DNA of 64,000 bases from Microbacterium sorbitolivorans (lineage in GTDB: Bacteria; Actinomycetota; Actinomycetes; Actinomycetales; Microbacteriaceae). Position numbers and translations under genes: made by a program. The DNA lies in contig NZ_KZ848474.1 of NCBI RefSeq assembly GCF_003327285.1, positions 372,001 through 436,000 of the forward strand. Reading direction: 5' to 3'. The notes beneath the pieces are model-generated. The model searched no databases. It was given only the letters and a program-made list of their open reading frames with translations, and was not told where the DNA came from. Position 1 is the first letter of the stretch; each line of letters starts with the position of its first letter. Below, piece by piece: positions 17,545 to 25,670 of this stretch.

Positions 17545-18482
17545 GGAATGCTCCTTGGGGTGCTCGTGGATGACGTGAGGGCGCTGATCGTGTCGACCAT
17601 CCAACCGACCTCGGGGTCGGAATCCCTGGTCTGATGCCAGACAGCGGCCAATTCGAACGGCGGGAACTCGATGGGCGGGTCGGCGACCGTGAGACCGAAC
17701 TCCTGCGCGAAGACATGGGCGACGTGTGCGGGCATCGTCGATACGGCGGGTGTCCGGCGCAGCAGGAGAGGCGCCATCGCAAAGTGCGCGGTGGATGCGA
17801 CCCTGTGGCGTCGCATCCCGAGCTTTTCGAGTTCGCTATCGACGATGCCGCGAGTCGCGTCCACCGAGATCATGATGTGCGGAAGAGCCACATAGTCGGC
17901 CAGCGACAGCGCGCCGGTCTGGCCGACCTGAGCGCTGTCGTACACCGTGAGATATCCGGACTGGAAGAGGACGCGGTGGCGGAGGCTGCTGTTCCAGGCG
18001 GAGTTGGCGACGATTCCCATGTCGGCTTCACCCGTTTCCAGCAATCTCGGCAGGAGCAGGCGGGTCGTGAGCACGCTGAAGACCGACATCCCGGGACTCT
18101 CCGGGCTGATCTCCGTGAGCAGGCGCGTCATCACGACCGCCTCGAGATCATCGGACATTCCAATCCGCAGCTGGAACGTGTCCTTCGCCGGGTTGAACGC
18201 CTTCTGGCCGCCGACCGCGACTTCGATCGCCCTGAGCGCCTCCTGGACGGCGCCGTTCATCCGCAGCGCCCGAAGCGTGGGCTCGACCCCGCCTTGGACG
18301 CGAACGAACAGCCGGTCCTCGTAGGTGCCGCGCAGCCGCGCCAACGCAGCGCTGACCGCGGACTGACTCATGTTGAGACTGCGCGCGGCGCGGCTGACGC
18401 TGCGCTCCTGCATCAGCGCCGCGAACACGACGAAAAGGTTGAGATCGTGCTTGCGCAGGTTGATCGCCGGGCGACTAGTCAT
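17541..18482 (-). CDS. LysR family transcriptional regulator
   Basis: Regulator of 313 residues starting at ATG 18482. The N-terminal helix-turn-helix reads DLNLFVVFAALMQERSVSRAARSLNMSQSAVSAALARLR (about 13-51), followed by a NodD-like effector domain. The gene is unusual in being inside the operon it probably controls: its start overlaps the aldoxime dehydratase 3' end by 8 bp, and its stop overlaps the nitrilase start. A palindrome with the LysR ATC-N9-GAT pattern lies upstream of the operon. An upstream in-frame extension is only a shadow in the dehydratase gene. Confidence 0.92.
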   Translation of the reverse strand: MTSRPAINLRKHDLNLFVVFAALMQERSVSRAARSLNMSQSAVSAALARLRGTYEDRLFVRVQGGVEPTLRALRMNGAVQEALRAIEVAVGGQKAFNPAKDTFQLRIGMSDDLEAVVMTRLLTEISPESPGMSVFSVLTTRLLLPRLLETGEADMGIVANSAWNSSLRHRVLFQSGYLTVYDSAQVGQTGALSLADYVALPHIMISVDATRGIVDSELEKLGMRRHRVASTAHFAMAPLLLRRTPAVSTMPAHVAHVFAQEFGLTVADPPIEFPPFELAAVWHQTRDSDPEVGWMVDTISALTSSTSTPRSIP

Positions 18483-19548
18483 CGGAGATCGTCCAGAGGC
18501 GCCGCGCGTACGGCAGCACGCCCGTCGCTGGATCGCAGTTGACGTACTCGAAGTGGTGCGCGTCCGAGAGGACGAAGACCTCATGCCACGTGGTGACGGT
18601 CCTCGAGTCGCCGTACTGGCGGTTCTTCTCGATCGCGTGGCGGTGGATCGCATGATGCGTCGGATGCCCGGCAGCCCAGGTCTCCAGGTCGTCCAAACTC
18701 CGGAAGTAGCCGACGACGCTCGTCTCGCGACGCGGCGGCGCATCCAGCGTCCCGGTGCTACGAAGAATGCGCAGAGACAGCGTCCCCGTAGCATCCTGGT
18801 TGTCGGTGAGGTGTTTCATGCCGCTCAGGAGCCGCGGCTCGAGCACGGACTCGTAGTCCTCGAGCTGCTCCCCCGTGGCGCTCTCCCAATACTGCCCGCT
18901 TCGGATCGCGCACACGTTGGCGCCGAGTTCTGCTCGGACCCTGCGCCGCGCACTCGGGACAGGACGGGGGCGCCGAGGATAGTCCGTCGACGGCTCCAAC
19001 GTGTCGATCGCCGAGATCGGCATCCGGTCGCGCGCCGCACCGAAGTATCCGTTCGTCGTGGTCGACTCGAGCTCGATGCCGGCGCATGCCGCCAGACCGA
19101 ACTCGCGCTCGGGTGACGAGTACACGGTCTCGACCCGGCTCGCCGGGACGACGATGCACTCCCGCCACGCTCCGTAGTCGATCGTCTCGGGATCGAGGTC
19201 ACGGAACCAGCGGCCGAGCGCGGATCCTTCACTCCAGCGCGCGTGCCGGGTCGGGTCCGTCCAGTAGCCGACGAAGATGAGATCCCAGAACTCGCCGCGG
19301 TCCGCCGTGCTGAGAATTTCGAAGGCGTCCGGGCGGTTGCTGTCGGTCGCATCCGCGCTGCTCTCCGCAAGCCGGATGAAGTGCTCGGCCGGGCTCTCAG
19401 CTCCATCGTGGATCTGCACGGCGATGTAGTCGGATACGATTTCCGAGAGCGGCTCCACATACGCAGCCGACCATCGAGATGCACGCGGCTGGTGCCCTTC
19501 GGGCCGACGGGTCGGCACCCGTCTGGGGAATGTGGGATCCCACGTCAT
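18475..19548 (-). CDS. oxd: Aldoxime dehydratase (heme-dependent)
   Basis: Dehydrates aldoximes to nitriles using heme b; cytoplasmic. The 357 residues equal the usual 350-355. Recognisable blocks are FWDLIFVGYWTDPTRHARW, NGYFGAARDRMPISAID, CAIRSGQYWESATGEQL, GHPTHHAIH and HEVFVLSDAHHFEYVNCDPATG. By comparison with the Rhodococcus enzyme, His298 should be the axial heme ligand, His322 the distal catalytic His, Ser217 and Arg173/175 the substrate helpers. The start has a strong GGAGGAG Shine-Dalgarno site. It is the first gene of the operon with LysR, nitrilase and MFS genes, giving aldoxime to nitrile to acid. Confidence 0.94.
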   Translation of the reverse strand: MTWDPTFPRRVPTRRPEGHQPRASRWSAAYVEPLSEIVSDYIAVQIHDGAESPAEHFIRLAESSADATDSNRPDAFEILSTADRGEFWDLIFVGYWTDPTRHARWSEGSALGRWFRDLDPETIDYGAWRECIVVPASRVETVYSSPEREFGLAACAGIELESTTTNGYFGAARDRMPISAIDTLEPSTDYPRRPRPVPSARRRVRAELGANVCAIRSGQYWESATGEQLEDYESVLEPRLLSGMKHLTDNQDATGTLSLRILRSTGTLDAPPRRETSVVGYFRSLDDLETWAAGHPTHHAIHRHAIEKNRQYGDSRTVTTWHEVFVLSDAHHFEYVNCDPATGVLPYARRLWTISDD

Positions 19549-19654
19549 CTCGCTCCTCCATCGCCTTGGAGGACCATCATGTCGAGGCCACGTACACGAT
19601 CCGGTTACCTGGTCATGCCGAACATGTTTCGACCAAGCTGGTAATGGTGTGAAT

Positions 19655-19677
19655 GACTATCAGGTTTATCGATAGTC
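19655..19677. promoter_or_regulatory. LysR-type palindrome upstream of the aldoxime operon
   Basis: GACTATC (19655-19661) and GATAGTC (19671-19677) form a perfect inverted repeat with a 9-bp spacer, containing the ATC-N9-GAT pattern of LysR-family boxes. It lies about 110 bp upstream of the aldoxime dehydratase start in an AT-rich pocket, a usual place for the recognition half of a LysR site. The operon-encoded LysR protein is the likely binder. Confidence 0.55.
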
Positions 19678-19806
19678 GGGCGGGTCGCCCTCGGTGAAGG
19701 GTATGGGGGGTTACTCCTCGATCTGCGGCAGCACGACGCCGTCTCGCTTGTAGCGAGGAGCGCACTGTCAAGCCTGCAATGTGCGCCTCTGCACCAACCC
19801 CGTCGG

Positions 19807-20580
19807 CTACACCGAGCCGGCGAATCCGAGCCGGCGAATCCGAGCAGGTGACGCACGAGAATCTCCGGCTCACTCACCATCGGGAAGTGCCCCGTCGCGA
19901 TCTCAACCACCTGCCAGCCCGGTGACTGCCGCACTCGCTGCCGTATCGGGTCAATCGTCGGGTACGCCGGCGCGGAGCAGTCGACGAAGAGCCGGGGCAG
20001 GGACTGCACCAGGTTCGCGTCGTAATCCAGCGGTTCGCGATACATGCCGAATGGATTATGCACGTGCCGCCGGCGCAGCCATTGGGCATCACGAATGCTC
20101 AGTGCGAATCCGTCGGAAGGATCGGGCGAAGGCAGCGCGTTGCCGTGCAGTGCCGCTGCGGCCTGGCGAGCTGCCGCAATCTCAGGCGAGTGCGCAACTC
20201 CCCACCCTTCGCCGGGGAGCGGGACATGGCGTCGACATATGCGAGCCCACTGACCCGCGGATGCTGCGTGGACCGCAGTGCCGCAGCCGCACCGGTGATC
20301 ACCATTCCGCCGTAACTGTGGCCCACCAGCAGCGGTCGGCGCAGTTCCTCGGTCTCGACGAGGTTGGCCACATCCTGCACGTGCGTCTGCAACCCGATAT
20401 CGGCCGTACGCAAATGCGCGCGATCCCCGTCCCGGTGAGCGTCACCGCATGCACGTCGTACCCCGCGTCGCGAAGCGGCGCCAGAACGCGGCGCCAGATC
20501 CAGGCTCCACCCCAGGCGCCGCGCACGAGCACGATCTCGGGGGTGACGTCCCGCTGTGTGGATGCTCCTATTGCTGTCAA
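19807..20580 (-). pseudogene. Broken alpha/beta hydrolase gene
   Basis: Remains of an alpha/beta-fold hydrolase spread over three frames. Segments are EIVLVRGAWGGAWIWRRVL (oxyanion strand) ending at about 20435, then AHLRTADIGLQTHVQDVANL and LLVGHSYGGMVITGAAAAL with the nucleophile elbow, and finally MYREPLDYDANLVQSLPRLF and WQVVEIATGHFPMVSEPEIL with the catalytic His. At least two frameshifts separate them, and the central lid seems shortened. A 14-bp tandem duplication at 19812-19839 also shifts the last codons: with one copy, the frame would end neatly at a TAG at 19807-19809. Confidence 0.8.
19812..19839. repeat. 14-bp tandem duplication in the hydrolase pseudogene
   Basis: Two exact copies of CCGAGCCGGCGAAT (19812-19825 and 19826-19839) lie at the 3' end of the alpha/beta hydrolase pseudogene. 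Removing one copy restores the frame to a stop codon, so this is a recent slippage event. Confidence 0.85.
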
Positions 20581-20745
20581 GTGGTCTCCGGTGGGCTGAG
20601 TTGAGCGAGGGCGAGGCTTGCGCGTTGTTCGAGTTCGGGGTCAGCGCGGGTGCCGATCTCGAGTCGGCGGAGCCGCTGGTAAGGAACGCCGAGGGTCGCG
20701 GCGAGGATGCTGATCGGAATGTCGATCTGCTGCCGATGGCACCGT
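20577..20745 (-). pseudogene. Remnant of a small HTH-like protein
   Basis: A minus-strand frame ending at TGA 20577-20579 reads CWFRARCHRQQIDIPISILA, then TLGVPYQRLRRLEIGTRADP and LEQRASLALAQLS. This resembles the helices of a small XRE-like DNA-binding domain with its LRRLEIGTR turn. There is no start codon in reach, and the frame runs into the truncated HNH gene on the other strand at about 20745, so it is a junction scrap. Family assignment is tentative. Confidence 0.35.
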
Positions 20746-21601
20746 GCCCGAAACCAGCACTGGCGGAGCGCGCTCGGGGGCCCTCACCCCGGAGGCGGTA
20801 ACGGCGGCGACCGATCACCGCTCCCTCGATCAGCTCCGCACCGACTTGTTCATCGACCTCCTCCTCGGCGCCGAACCCACCGGACACGACCTCCACCGGG
20901 CCGGCACCACCGAGACCCTCACCCACATCCGCGCCGAGGTGCAGGTCACGATCCTGGCAACCATGATCCTCGACCCCGACGACGGAGCTGCCTGGCTCGA
21001 CGCTGAAACGCTCATCTCCCCCGACACCGCACGACACCTCGCCGGTGCGCCGCCTGGGTGGGACAGGCTCTTCTACCGGCCAGACACCGGCCAGGTCGAA
21101 CACATCGACCACTACCGGCCCACCGCCTGGCAGAAACGCACCCTCATCGGACGAGACCTCACCTGCCGATTCCCCGGCTGCACCACCCCCGCACGCCGAG
21201 CCGACATCGACCACACCCACGCCTTCGCCGAAGGCGGCCGAACAACGATGTCTAACCTCGCCTGTCTCTGCGAGGCGCACCACGTGATGAAGCATCAATC
21301 CGACTGGCAGATGAAGCAACTTGACGACGGGGTGATCAAGTGGACAAGCCCCTCCGGGTACTCCTACGAGACCGAGCCACCGAGCCGGGTATTCTTCCGG
21401 GAAGAACCCGCAGCGGAACCCGCACCGACACAGATGACGTCACCGTCGCAGTCGCCACCAGCGGCATCACCGTCGCCATCGGCATCAACATCTCCGTCAG
21501 CACCGCCTTCGCCATCAGCGCCCCCGCCGAACCACATGTGGGACCCCACGCCTGAAGACTCACGCGACCCTGCCGACCCACCGCCCTGGACTTCGGGATA
21601 A
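20744..21601 (+). pseudogene. Truncated DUF222/HNH endonuclease
   Basis: C-terminal 285 residues of the actinobacterial DUF222-HNH family. The end of DUF222 (DQLRTDLFIDLLLGAEP, GWDRLFYRPDTGQVEHIDHYRPT) leads into the HNH core RFPGCTTPARRADIDHTHAF and NLACLCEAHHVMKHQSDW, with the expected Cys and His residues. About 200 N-terminal residues found in intact relatives are missing, and the first codons (from a GTG) come from junction DNA. The C-terminus is a Pro/Ser-rich low-complexity tail. These genes are very numerous in actinobacteria and of unknown function; this copy is probably dead. Confidence 0.72.
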
Positions 21602-21720
21602 ACAACGCAACACGGGCGCGCGATACCGCGGCGACAACACCTTCCGACAAGCCCCACCCCGTACCCACCGCACACACCCTTGCCCGACAGCGGCCCACAG
21701 AGAAATGCGATGCTGGCACT

Positions 21721-22224
21721 ATGACGGGCACCGGGTCGATATTCGCTCCCCCTATCTGCGGCACGTTCTACCGCGCCATCGACCCGAACTTCCGCGATTT
21801 CGCGATCGCGGGGTCGCGCACGGCGGGGCGTTACTCCCGCCCCCACGAGCCGACGCTGTACCTCAGCTCTTCCGTCGACGGCGTCGAGGCCACAATGATC
21901 GCCCACGCGGGCGCCCGTTCGACGGCACGAGAGATCGTAGAGATCGACGTCGACGCCTCGCGCATCGTCGACCTGCGCGACCCCACTGCCCTGGCGCGGC
22001 ACGGCGTCAGCCTCGCGGACGCCACCGCTCCCTGGCAGGACATCACCGACGCCGGCGGTACCCCGCCCTCCTGGACCGTGCGCGACCGGCTTCTCGGGGC
22101 CGGCGCGAACGGCCTGATCGATCCCTCGCGAAAACGCCCCGGGCTATGGCACCTCGTGCTGTTCCGGTGGAACGAGCCCGATGCCCCGGTCGCCCGAGTT
22201 CGCGCCCCCGATCACACTCGCTGA
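21721..22224 (+). CDS. RES-domain protein (candidate NAD+-degrading toxin)
   Basis: Protein of 167 residues with the RES fold pattern: FYRAIDPNF near the start, AGRYSRPHEPTLYLSSSVDGVEATM near residues 35-59 with the Arg and Ser positions, and a late GLWHLVLFRWNEPDAP. Characterised RES proteins (MbcT, ParT, Res) degrade or ADP-ribosylate with NAD+ and are normally paired with a DUF2384 antitoxin encoded just upstream. Here the upstream gene is the truncated HNH gene and no antitoxin is visible, so this may be an orphan or a housekeeping RES variant. The start ATG sits just after the AT-poor intergenic stretch. Confidence 0.7.
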   Translation: MTGTGSIFAPPICGTFYRAIDPNFRDFAIAGSRTAGRYSRPHEPTLYLSSSVDGVEATMIAHAGARSTAREIVEIDVDASRIVDLRDPTALARHGVSLADATAPWQDITDAGGTPPSWTVRDRLLGAGANGLIDPSRKRPGLWHLVLFRWNEPDAPVARVRAPDHTR

Positions 22225-22340
22225 CGCGACCTGCCAACAGGCCCGAGCCCCACGTTCACCGAACGAGACGAGCCGGAACGGCCGCAAGAACCCACGCCGC
22301 CCGTCAGCCCAGCCTCACGAACACGGTCCGCCACCGGTCC

Positions 22341-23081
22341 TCACGCCCGACGCAGCCGCGAGTGCAGCTCCTCCTCCAGCGCCGGCACCCGCGGATCCGT
22401 GACGAATCCGTCGATCCGCGGGATTTCCCGCGTCACGTGGACCGGATCCGCCAGCGGCCCCGCCGTACGCGGTAGCACCAGAACCCGGTCGGCCATCCGC
22501 ACCGCCTCGCGGATGTCGTGCGTGATGAGCAGGATGCTCCACCCGTTCTCCGCCCAGATCTCGAGAAGCCACCTCTGCAGCTCGTCGCGCGTGATCGCGT
22601 CCAGCGCCCCGAACGGCTCGTCGAGCAGCAGCACCGGCTTGTCCTGCGCCACCGTCCGCAGGAACGAGACCCTCTGCCTCATCCCTCCCGACAGCTGGCG
22701 CGGGAAGAGCTTCTCCGTGCCCGCGAGCCCGAAGCGCGAAAACAGCGGCGCCACCGCCGAACGCGCCGACGCCCGAGACGCCCCCGCGACCTCGACCCCG
22801 AGGGCCGCGTTGTCGAGGATCCGCCGCCACGGCAGCAGCACGTCGCGCTGCGGCATGTACGCAAACGGTCGCGAGCGCCCCGCGACCTCGGATCCGTCGA
22901 AGCTGATCGACCCCGAGTCCGGCGACAGTGCCCCCGTGAGGAGCGACAGCAGAGTCGATTTTCCGGATCCCGACGGGCCCACCAGCGCCACGATCTCGCC
23001 CGGCGCGATCTCGAACGACACGTCCGACAGCACCCGGTGCTCGCCGAACGCCAGCGACAGCGACGACACCACGAGACTCAT
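22341..23081 (-). CDS. Thiamine-precursor ABC transporter ATPase (ThiZ-like)
   Basis: ATPase of 246 residues with Walker A GPSGSGKST (about 35-43), Q-loop YMPQRDVLLPW, signature LSGGMRQR and Walker B VLLLDEPFGALD. The ThiZ/SsuB-like group is indicated by MPQRDVLLPWRRILDNAALG and the short C-terminus. It is the last gene of the ThiY-ThiX-ThiZ operon, overlapping the permease stop by 4 bp. With the TPP riboswitch at the operon head, import of hydroxymethylpyrimidine or a degraded thiamine is the likely role. Confidence 0.9.
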   Translation of the reverse strand: MSLVVSSLSLAFGEHRVLSDVSFEIAPGEIVALVGPSGSGKSTLLSLLTGALSPDSGSISFDGSEVAGRSRPFAYMPQRDVLLPWRRILDNAALGVEVAGASRASARSAVAPLFSRFGLAGTEKLFPRQLSGGMRQRVSFLRTVAQDKPVLLLDEPFGALDAITRDELQRWLLEIWAENGWSILLITHDIREAVRMADRVLVLPRTAGPLADPVHVTREIPRIDGFVTDPRVPALEEELHSRLRRA

Positions 23082-23866
23082 CGCTTACTCCCCTGCTCGA
23101 CCCGCACCCACGGCACGCACACCCTCTCGATCAGCACCACGAGCCCGTACAGCGCCAGCGTGATGATCGTCGACACCACCACCGCCGCCAGCACCAGGTC
23201 GGTTCGGAACACGTTCTTCTGCTGCTGCATATAAACGCCGAGACCCGAGACCGCCCCCGCGTACTCCGCGAAGATCGCCCCCACCACCGCGTAGGTGATC
23301 GAGATCCGCAGCGACGAGAAGAACGACGGAATCGCCGCATGCACCCTAATCAACCGGAACACCGTGACCCGCGAACCGCCCATCGACCTCACGAGGTGCT
23401 CCGATTCCGGATCCGCCGCCTCGAAGCCCCGCAGGAAACCCACCACCATCGGGAAGAACGTCACGAACGCCACCAGCAGCACCTTCGGCCACAGCCCGAA
23501 GCCGAACCACAGCACCACGAGCGGCGCCAGCGCGATGAGCGGCAGCGTCTGGCTCACGATGAGTAGCGGCAGCAGCGCCGAGCGAAGGATCCGCGAAAAA
23601 TCGAGCACCGTCGCGATCACGAACGCAGTCGTCACCGATAGCGCGAATCCCGCGATCGTCGCGAACAGCGTCGGGAGCGCGTTGCGCCGCAGCGCGCCCG
23701 ATTGCTCGGCGCCCGCCGACAGGATCCGCGTCGGTGCCGGCAGCATGTCCGCCGGCACCAGACCCGCCTGCGAGATCAGCTGCCACGCCCCCAGGATCAG
23801 GAGGAACGCGAGAGCCGGCAGCAGCGCCGCAGACAGCGCCTGCTTCAAAACAGCCGCCCGCCTCAC
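23078..23866 (-). CDS. Thiamine-precursor ABC transporter permease (ThiX-like)
   Basis: Permease of about 262 residues. A GTG at 23866 overlaps the binding-protein TGA (GTGA), which decides the start; a TTG six codons on is possible. A much longer upstream frame is only a shadow in the binding-protein gene. Six transmembrane segments of the binding-protein-dependent permease fold are visible, with the EAA-like loop VTFRLIRVHAAIPSFFSSLRISITYAVVGA replaced in part by MGGSRVTVF. It pairs with the downstream ATPase. Confidence 0.9.
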   Translation of the reverse strand: MRRAAVLKQALSAALLPALAFLLILGAWQLISQAGLVPADMLPAPTRILSAGAEQSGALRRNALPTLFATIAGFALSVTTAFVIATVLDFSRILRSALLPLLIVSQTLPLIALAPLVVLWFGFGLWPKVLLVAFVTFFPMVVGFLRGFEAADPESEHLVRSMGGSRVTVFRLIRVHAAIPSFFSSLRISITYAVVGAIFAEYAGAVSGLGVYMQQQKNVFRTDLVLAAVVVSTIITLALYGLVVLIERVCVPWVRVEQGSKR

Positions 23867-24897
23867 TCGACGAATTCGTTCGTGTAGTACTCGCTCCAGT
23901 CCGGCGATTCCGTGATCTTTTCGCCATTCGAGTCGACCAGGTACCCGATCTCCACGATGTAGTCGCCGAGCGCGTTCCAGTCCTCCGGAACCGCGGCGCC
24001 GACCGTCACGCCGTCGGCGTAGTAGTAGCCGTCGGTCGCCATCAGCTCGGTGCTCTTGTGCACGAGCTCGCTCGCCGTCCCCAGCACGTCGGGGTTCGCC
24101 TCGATCAGCAGGTCCGCAGCCTCGTCCGGGTTGTCGATCGCGTACTGGAAGCCCTTCTGCACCGCCTTCACGAACGCCGCCGCGTCGTCGTGGTTCGACT
24201 CGAGGTACGCGTCGCTCGACGCGATGCCGATCGCCTGCTGCTCCGGCACACCGTAGTCCTGGTACCGGAACGCCGCGTAGGGGTGCCCCTCGATCTCGGC
24301 CTCGATGTCCTCCCACGTCATGACCGACGACGTGAAGTCGATCGAGCCGTTCTTCAGCGCCTCGTACGCGCCCGTGTCGAGCATGACCTCGTCAAACTCG
24401 CCCTTGCCACCCGCTCCCTGAATCGTCGACGCCATGAACGCCGAGTAGAGCGGCACGCCGAATCCGCCGAAGACCTTGCCGTCGAGGTCGGCCGGGCTCG
24501 AGATGTCCTCGTTGTCCGCGAGGTAGACGAGGCGCCCCGTGTCCGACTGCACGATCGAGTAAACCGACACCACGTCGAGCCCCGCCGCCCGCGACGTCTG
24601 CACGTCAGACTGGCCCACGATGCCGAAGTCGGCCTCGCCCGCCGACACGAGCTGCGCCACCGGGGTCGAAGCGTAGGGAAGGATCTCGACGTCGATCCCC
24701 GCCTCGTCGAAGTAGCCGAGTTCCTTCGCCACGTAGATGCCCGTGTGGTTGGTGTTCGGCGACCAGTCGAGCGCGATCGAGACGGTGTGCTCCCCGTCCG
24801 AGGAGTCGGAAGCGGGTGACGTAGAAGCGCATCCGGCGAGCGCGAGCGCCCCTACTCCGGCCAGCGCGAACGACGTACGAACAATGTGGTGCTGCAT
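23863..24897 (-). CDS. Thiamine-precursor ABC transporter binding lipoprotein (ThiY/NMT1-like)
   Basis: Receptor of 344 residues from ATG 24897, preceded by AAGGGGC; an earlier start at 24939 lies inside the riboswitch leader. The lipobox LALAGC has its Cys at 23. The mature N-terminus VSIALDWSPNTNHTGIYVAKELGYF is the NMT1/THI5-like signature for binding HMP-type pyrimidines, and AGEADFGIVGQSDVQTSRA follows. Being first after the TPP riboswitch, it is expected to be made only when thiamine pyrophosphate is low. Confidence 0.93.
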   Translation of the reverse strand: MQHHIVRTSFALAGVGALALAGCASTSPASDSSDGEHTVSIALDWSPNTNHTGIYVAKELGYFDEAGIDVEILPYASTPVAQLVSAGEADFGIVGQSDVQTSRAAGLDVVSVYSIVQSDTGRLVYLADNEDISSPADLDGKVFGGFGVPLYSAFMASTIQGAGGKGEFDEVMLDTGAYEALKNGSIDFTSSVMTWEDIEAEIEGHPYAAFRYQDYGVPEQQAIGIASSDAYLESNHDDAAAFVKAVQKGFQYAIDNPDEAADLLIEANPDVLGTASELVHKSTELMATDGYYYADGVTVGAAVPEDWNALGDYIVEIGYLVDSNGEKITESPDWSEYYTNEFVE

Positions 24898-24944
24898 GAG
24901 CGTGCCCCTTGAATCTGAAGGATGGCACGGGTATGTCAAGAGTG

Positions 24945-25031
24945 TCTCCCTGCGCTGGCATGATCCAGATCAGGTTCGACGGTCGAAGGTTGATGACCTT
25001 CCTCTCAGCCCGGCCTACCGGACTCCCGTGT
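24945..25031 (-). promoter_or_regulatory. TPP (thi-box) riboswitch
   Basis: Read on the minus strand, this leader contains the conserved thi-box elements: CACGGGAGTC at the 5' end, GGGCTGAGAGG in the pyrimidine-sensing arm, then ACCTGATCTGGATCATGCC and AGCGCAGGGAGA. It lies between the divergent YkoF-like gene and the ThiY lipoprotein, about 48 bp from the latter's ATG, so TPP would reduce translation or transcription of the importer. Confidence 0.95.
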
Positions 25032-25058
25032 GCGCAACAGCCTACTATCGTTGGGCCC

Positions 25059-25670
25059 GTGACCGAACTCTCCGACATCACGCCCGAGGCCTACGGCGTC
25101 GGCGCCCGCTTCACCCTCTCCGTCTACGACTCCGATTACGTGAGCATCATCCTCGGCGCCCTGAGATCCGCCGATGCCGACGGTCTCACGATCGAGACCG
25201 ACGACATCTCGACCTGGGTAACCGGATCCGAGCAGCGCGTGATCTCGTACGTCCGCGACGTCGTCGCCGCGGCCGCCGCGTCGGGCGCGCACCTCTCGGT
25301 CGCCCTGATGCTCTCGCGCGGGTGCCCCGCCGGCATGACCTGCGAGCTCCCCTCCGGGGTGCGCGCGCTCGGGGCGGATCCCGTGGCCCTGGAGGCGACC
25401 GGCGTGCGCGCCCGCGCGCACTGGTCGCTGTACCCGCTGCTCGATGGTGGATCCGAGGGCGATCACCTCACCCCCATCCTCGAGGCGATCGAGAAGGCCA
25501 AGTCCGAGGGCGTCTACGACGGCCTCGACCACGGCGCCACCCGCCTCGACGCCGACCTCGCCCGCGTTCTCGAGACCGTCGCGAACGCATGGATCGGCGT
25601 CGGATCCGTCGTGCAGCACGTCACCACCCACGTCACGATCTCCATCAATAGCCCTGGGACGCCCGCATGA
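25059..25670 (+). CDS. YkoF-like thiamine/HMP-binding protein
   Basis: Soluble protein of 203 residues from a GTG at 25059, which lies only 28 bp from the 5' end of the divergent TPP riboswitch; the open frame before it runs through the riboswitch. The sequence shows two tandem halves, one starting VGARFTLSVYDSDYVSIILGAL and the second HLSVALMLSRGCPAG then ARAHWSLYPL, the arrangement of the YkoF family that binds thiamine or HMP. It is next to a thiamine-precursor importer. It overlaps the Nudix gene by 4 bp (ATGA). Confidence 0.82.
   Translation: MTELSDITPEAYGVGARFTLSVYDSDYVSIILGALRSADADGLTIETDDISTWVTGSEQRVISYVRDVVAAAAASGAHLSVALMLSRGCPAGMTCELPSGVRALGADPVALEATGVRARAHWSLYPLLDGGSEGDHLTPILEAIEKAKSEGVYDGLDHGATRLDADLARVLETVANAWIGVGSVVQHVTTHVTISINSPGTPA

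Noticed and set aside
20744-22224. Toxin-antitoxin pair formed by the HNH fragment and the RES protein
   Set aside because: The HNH gene is a truncated DUF222-type gene, unrelated to DUF2384 antitoxins, and a 119-bp gap separates the two.
6708-22224. Prophage
   Set aside because: No integrase, capsid, portal, terminase or lysis genes are present; the region is metabolic genes, pseudogenes and one IS fragment.
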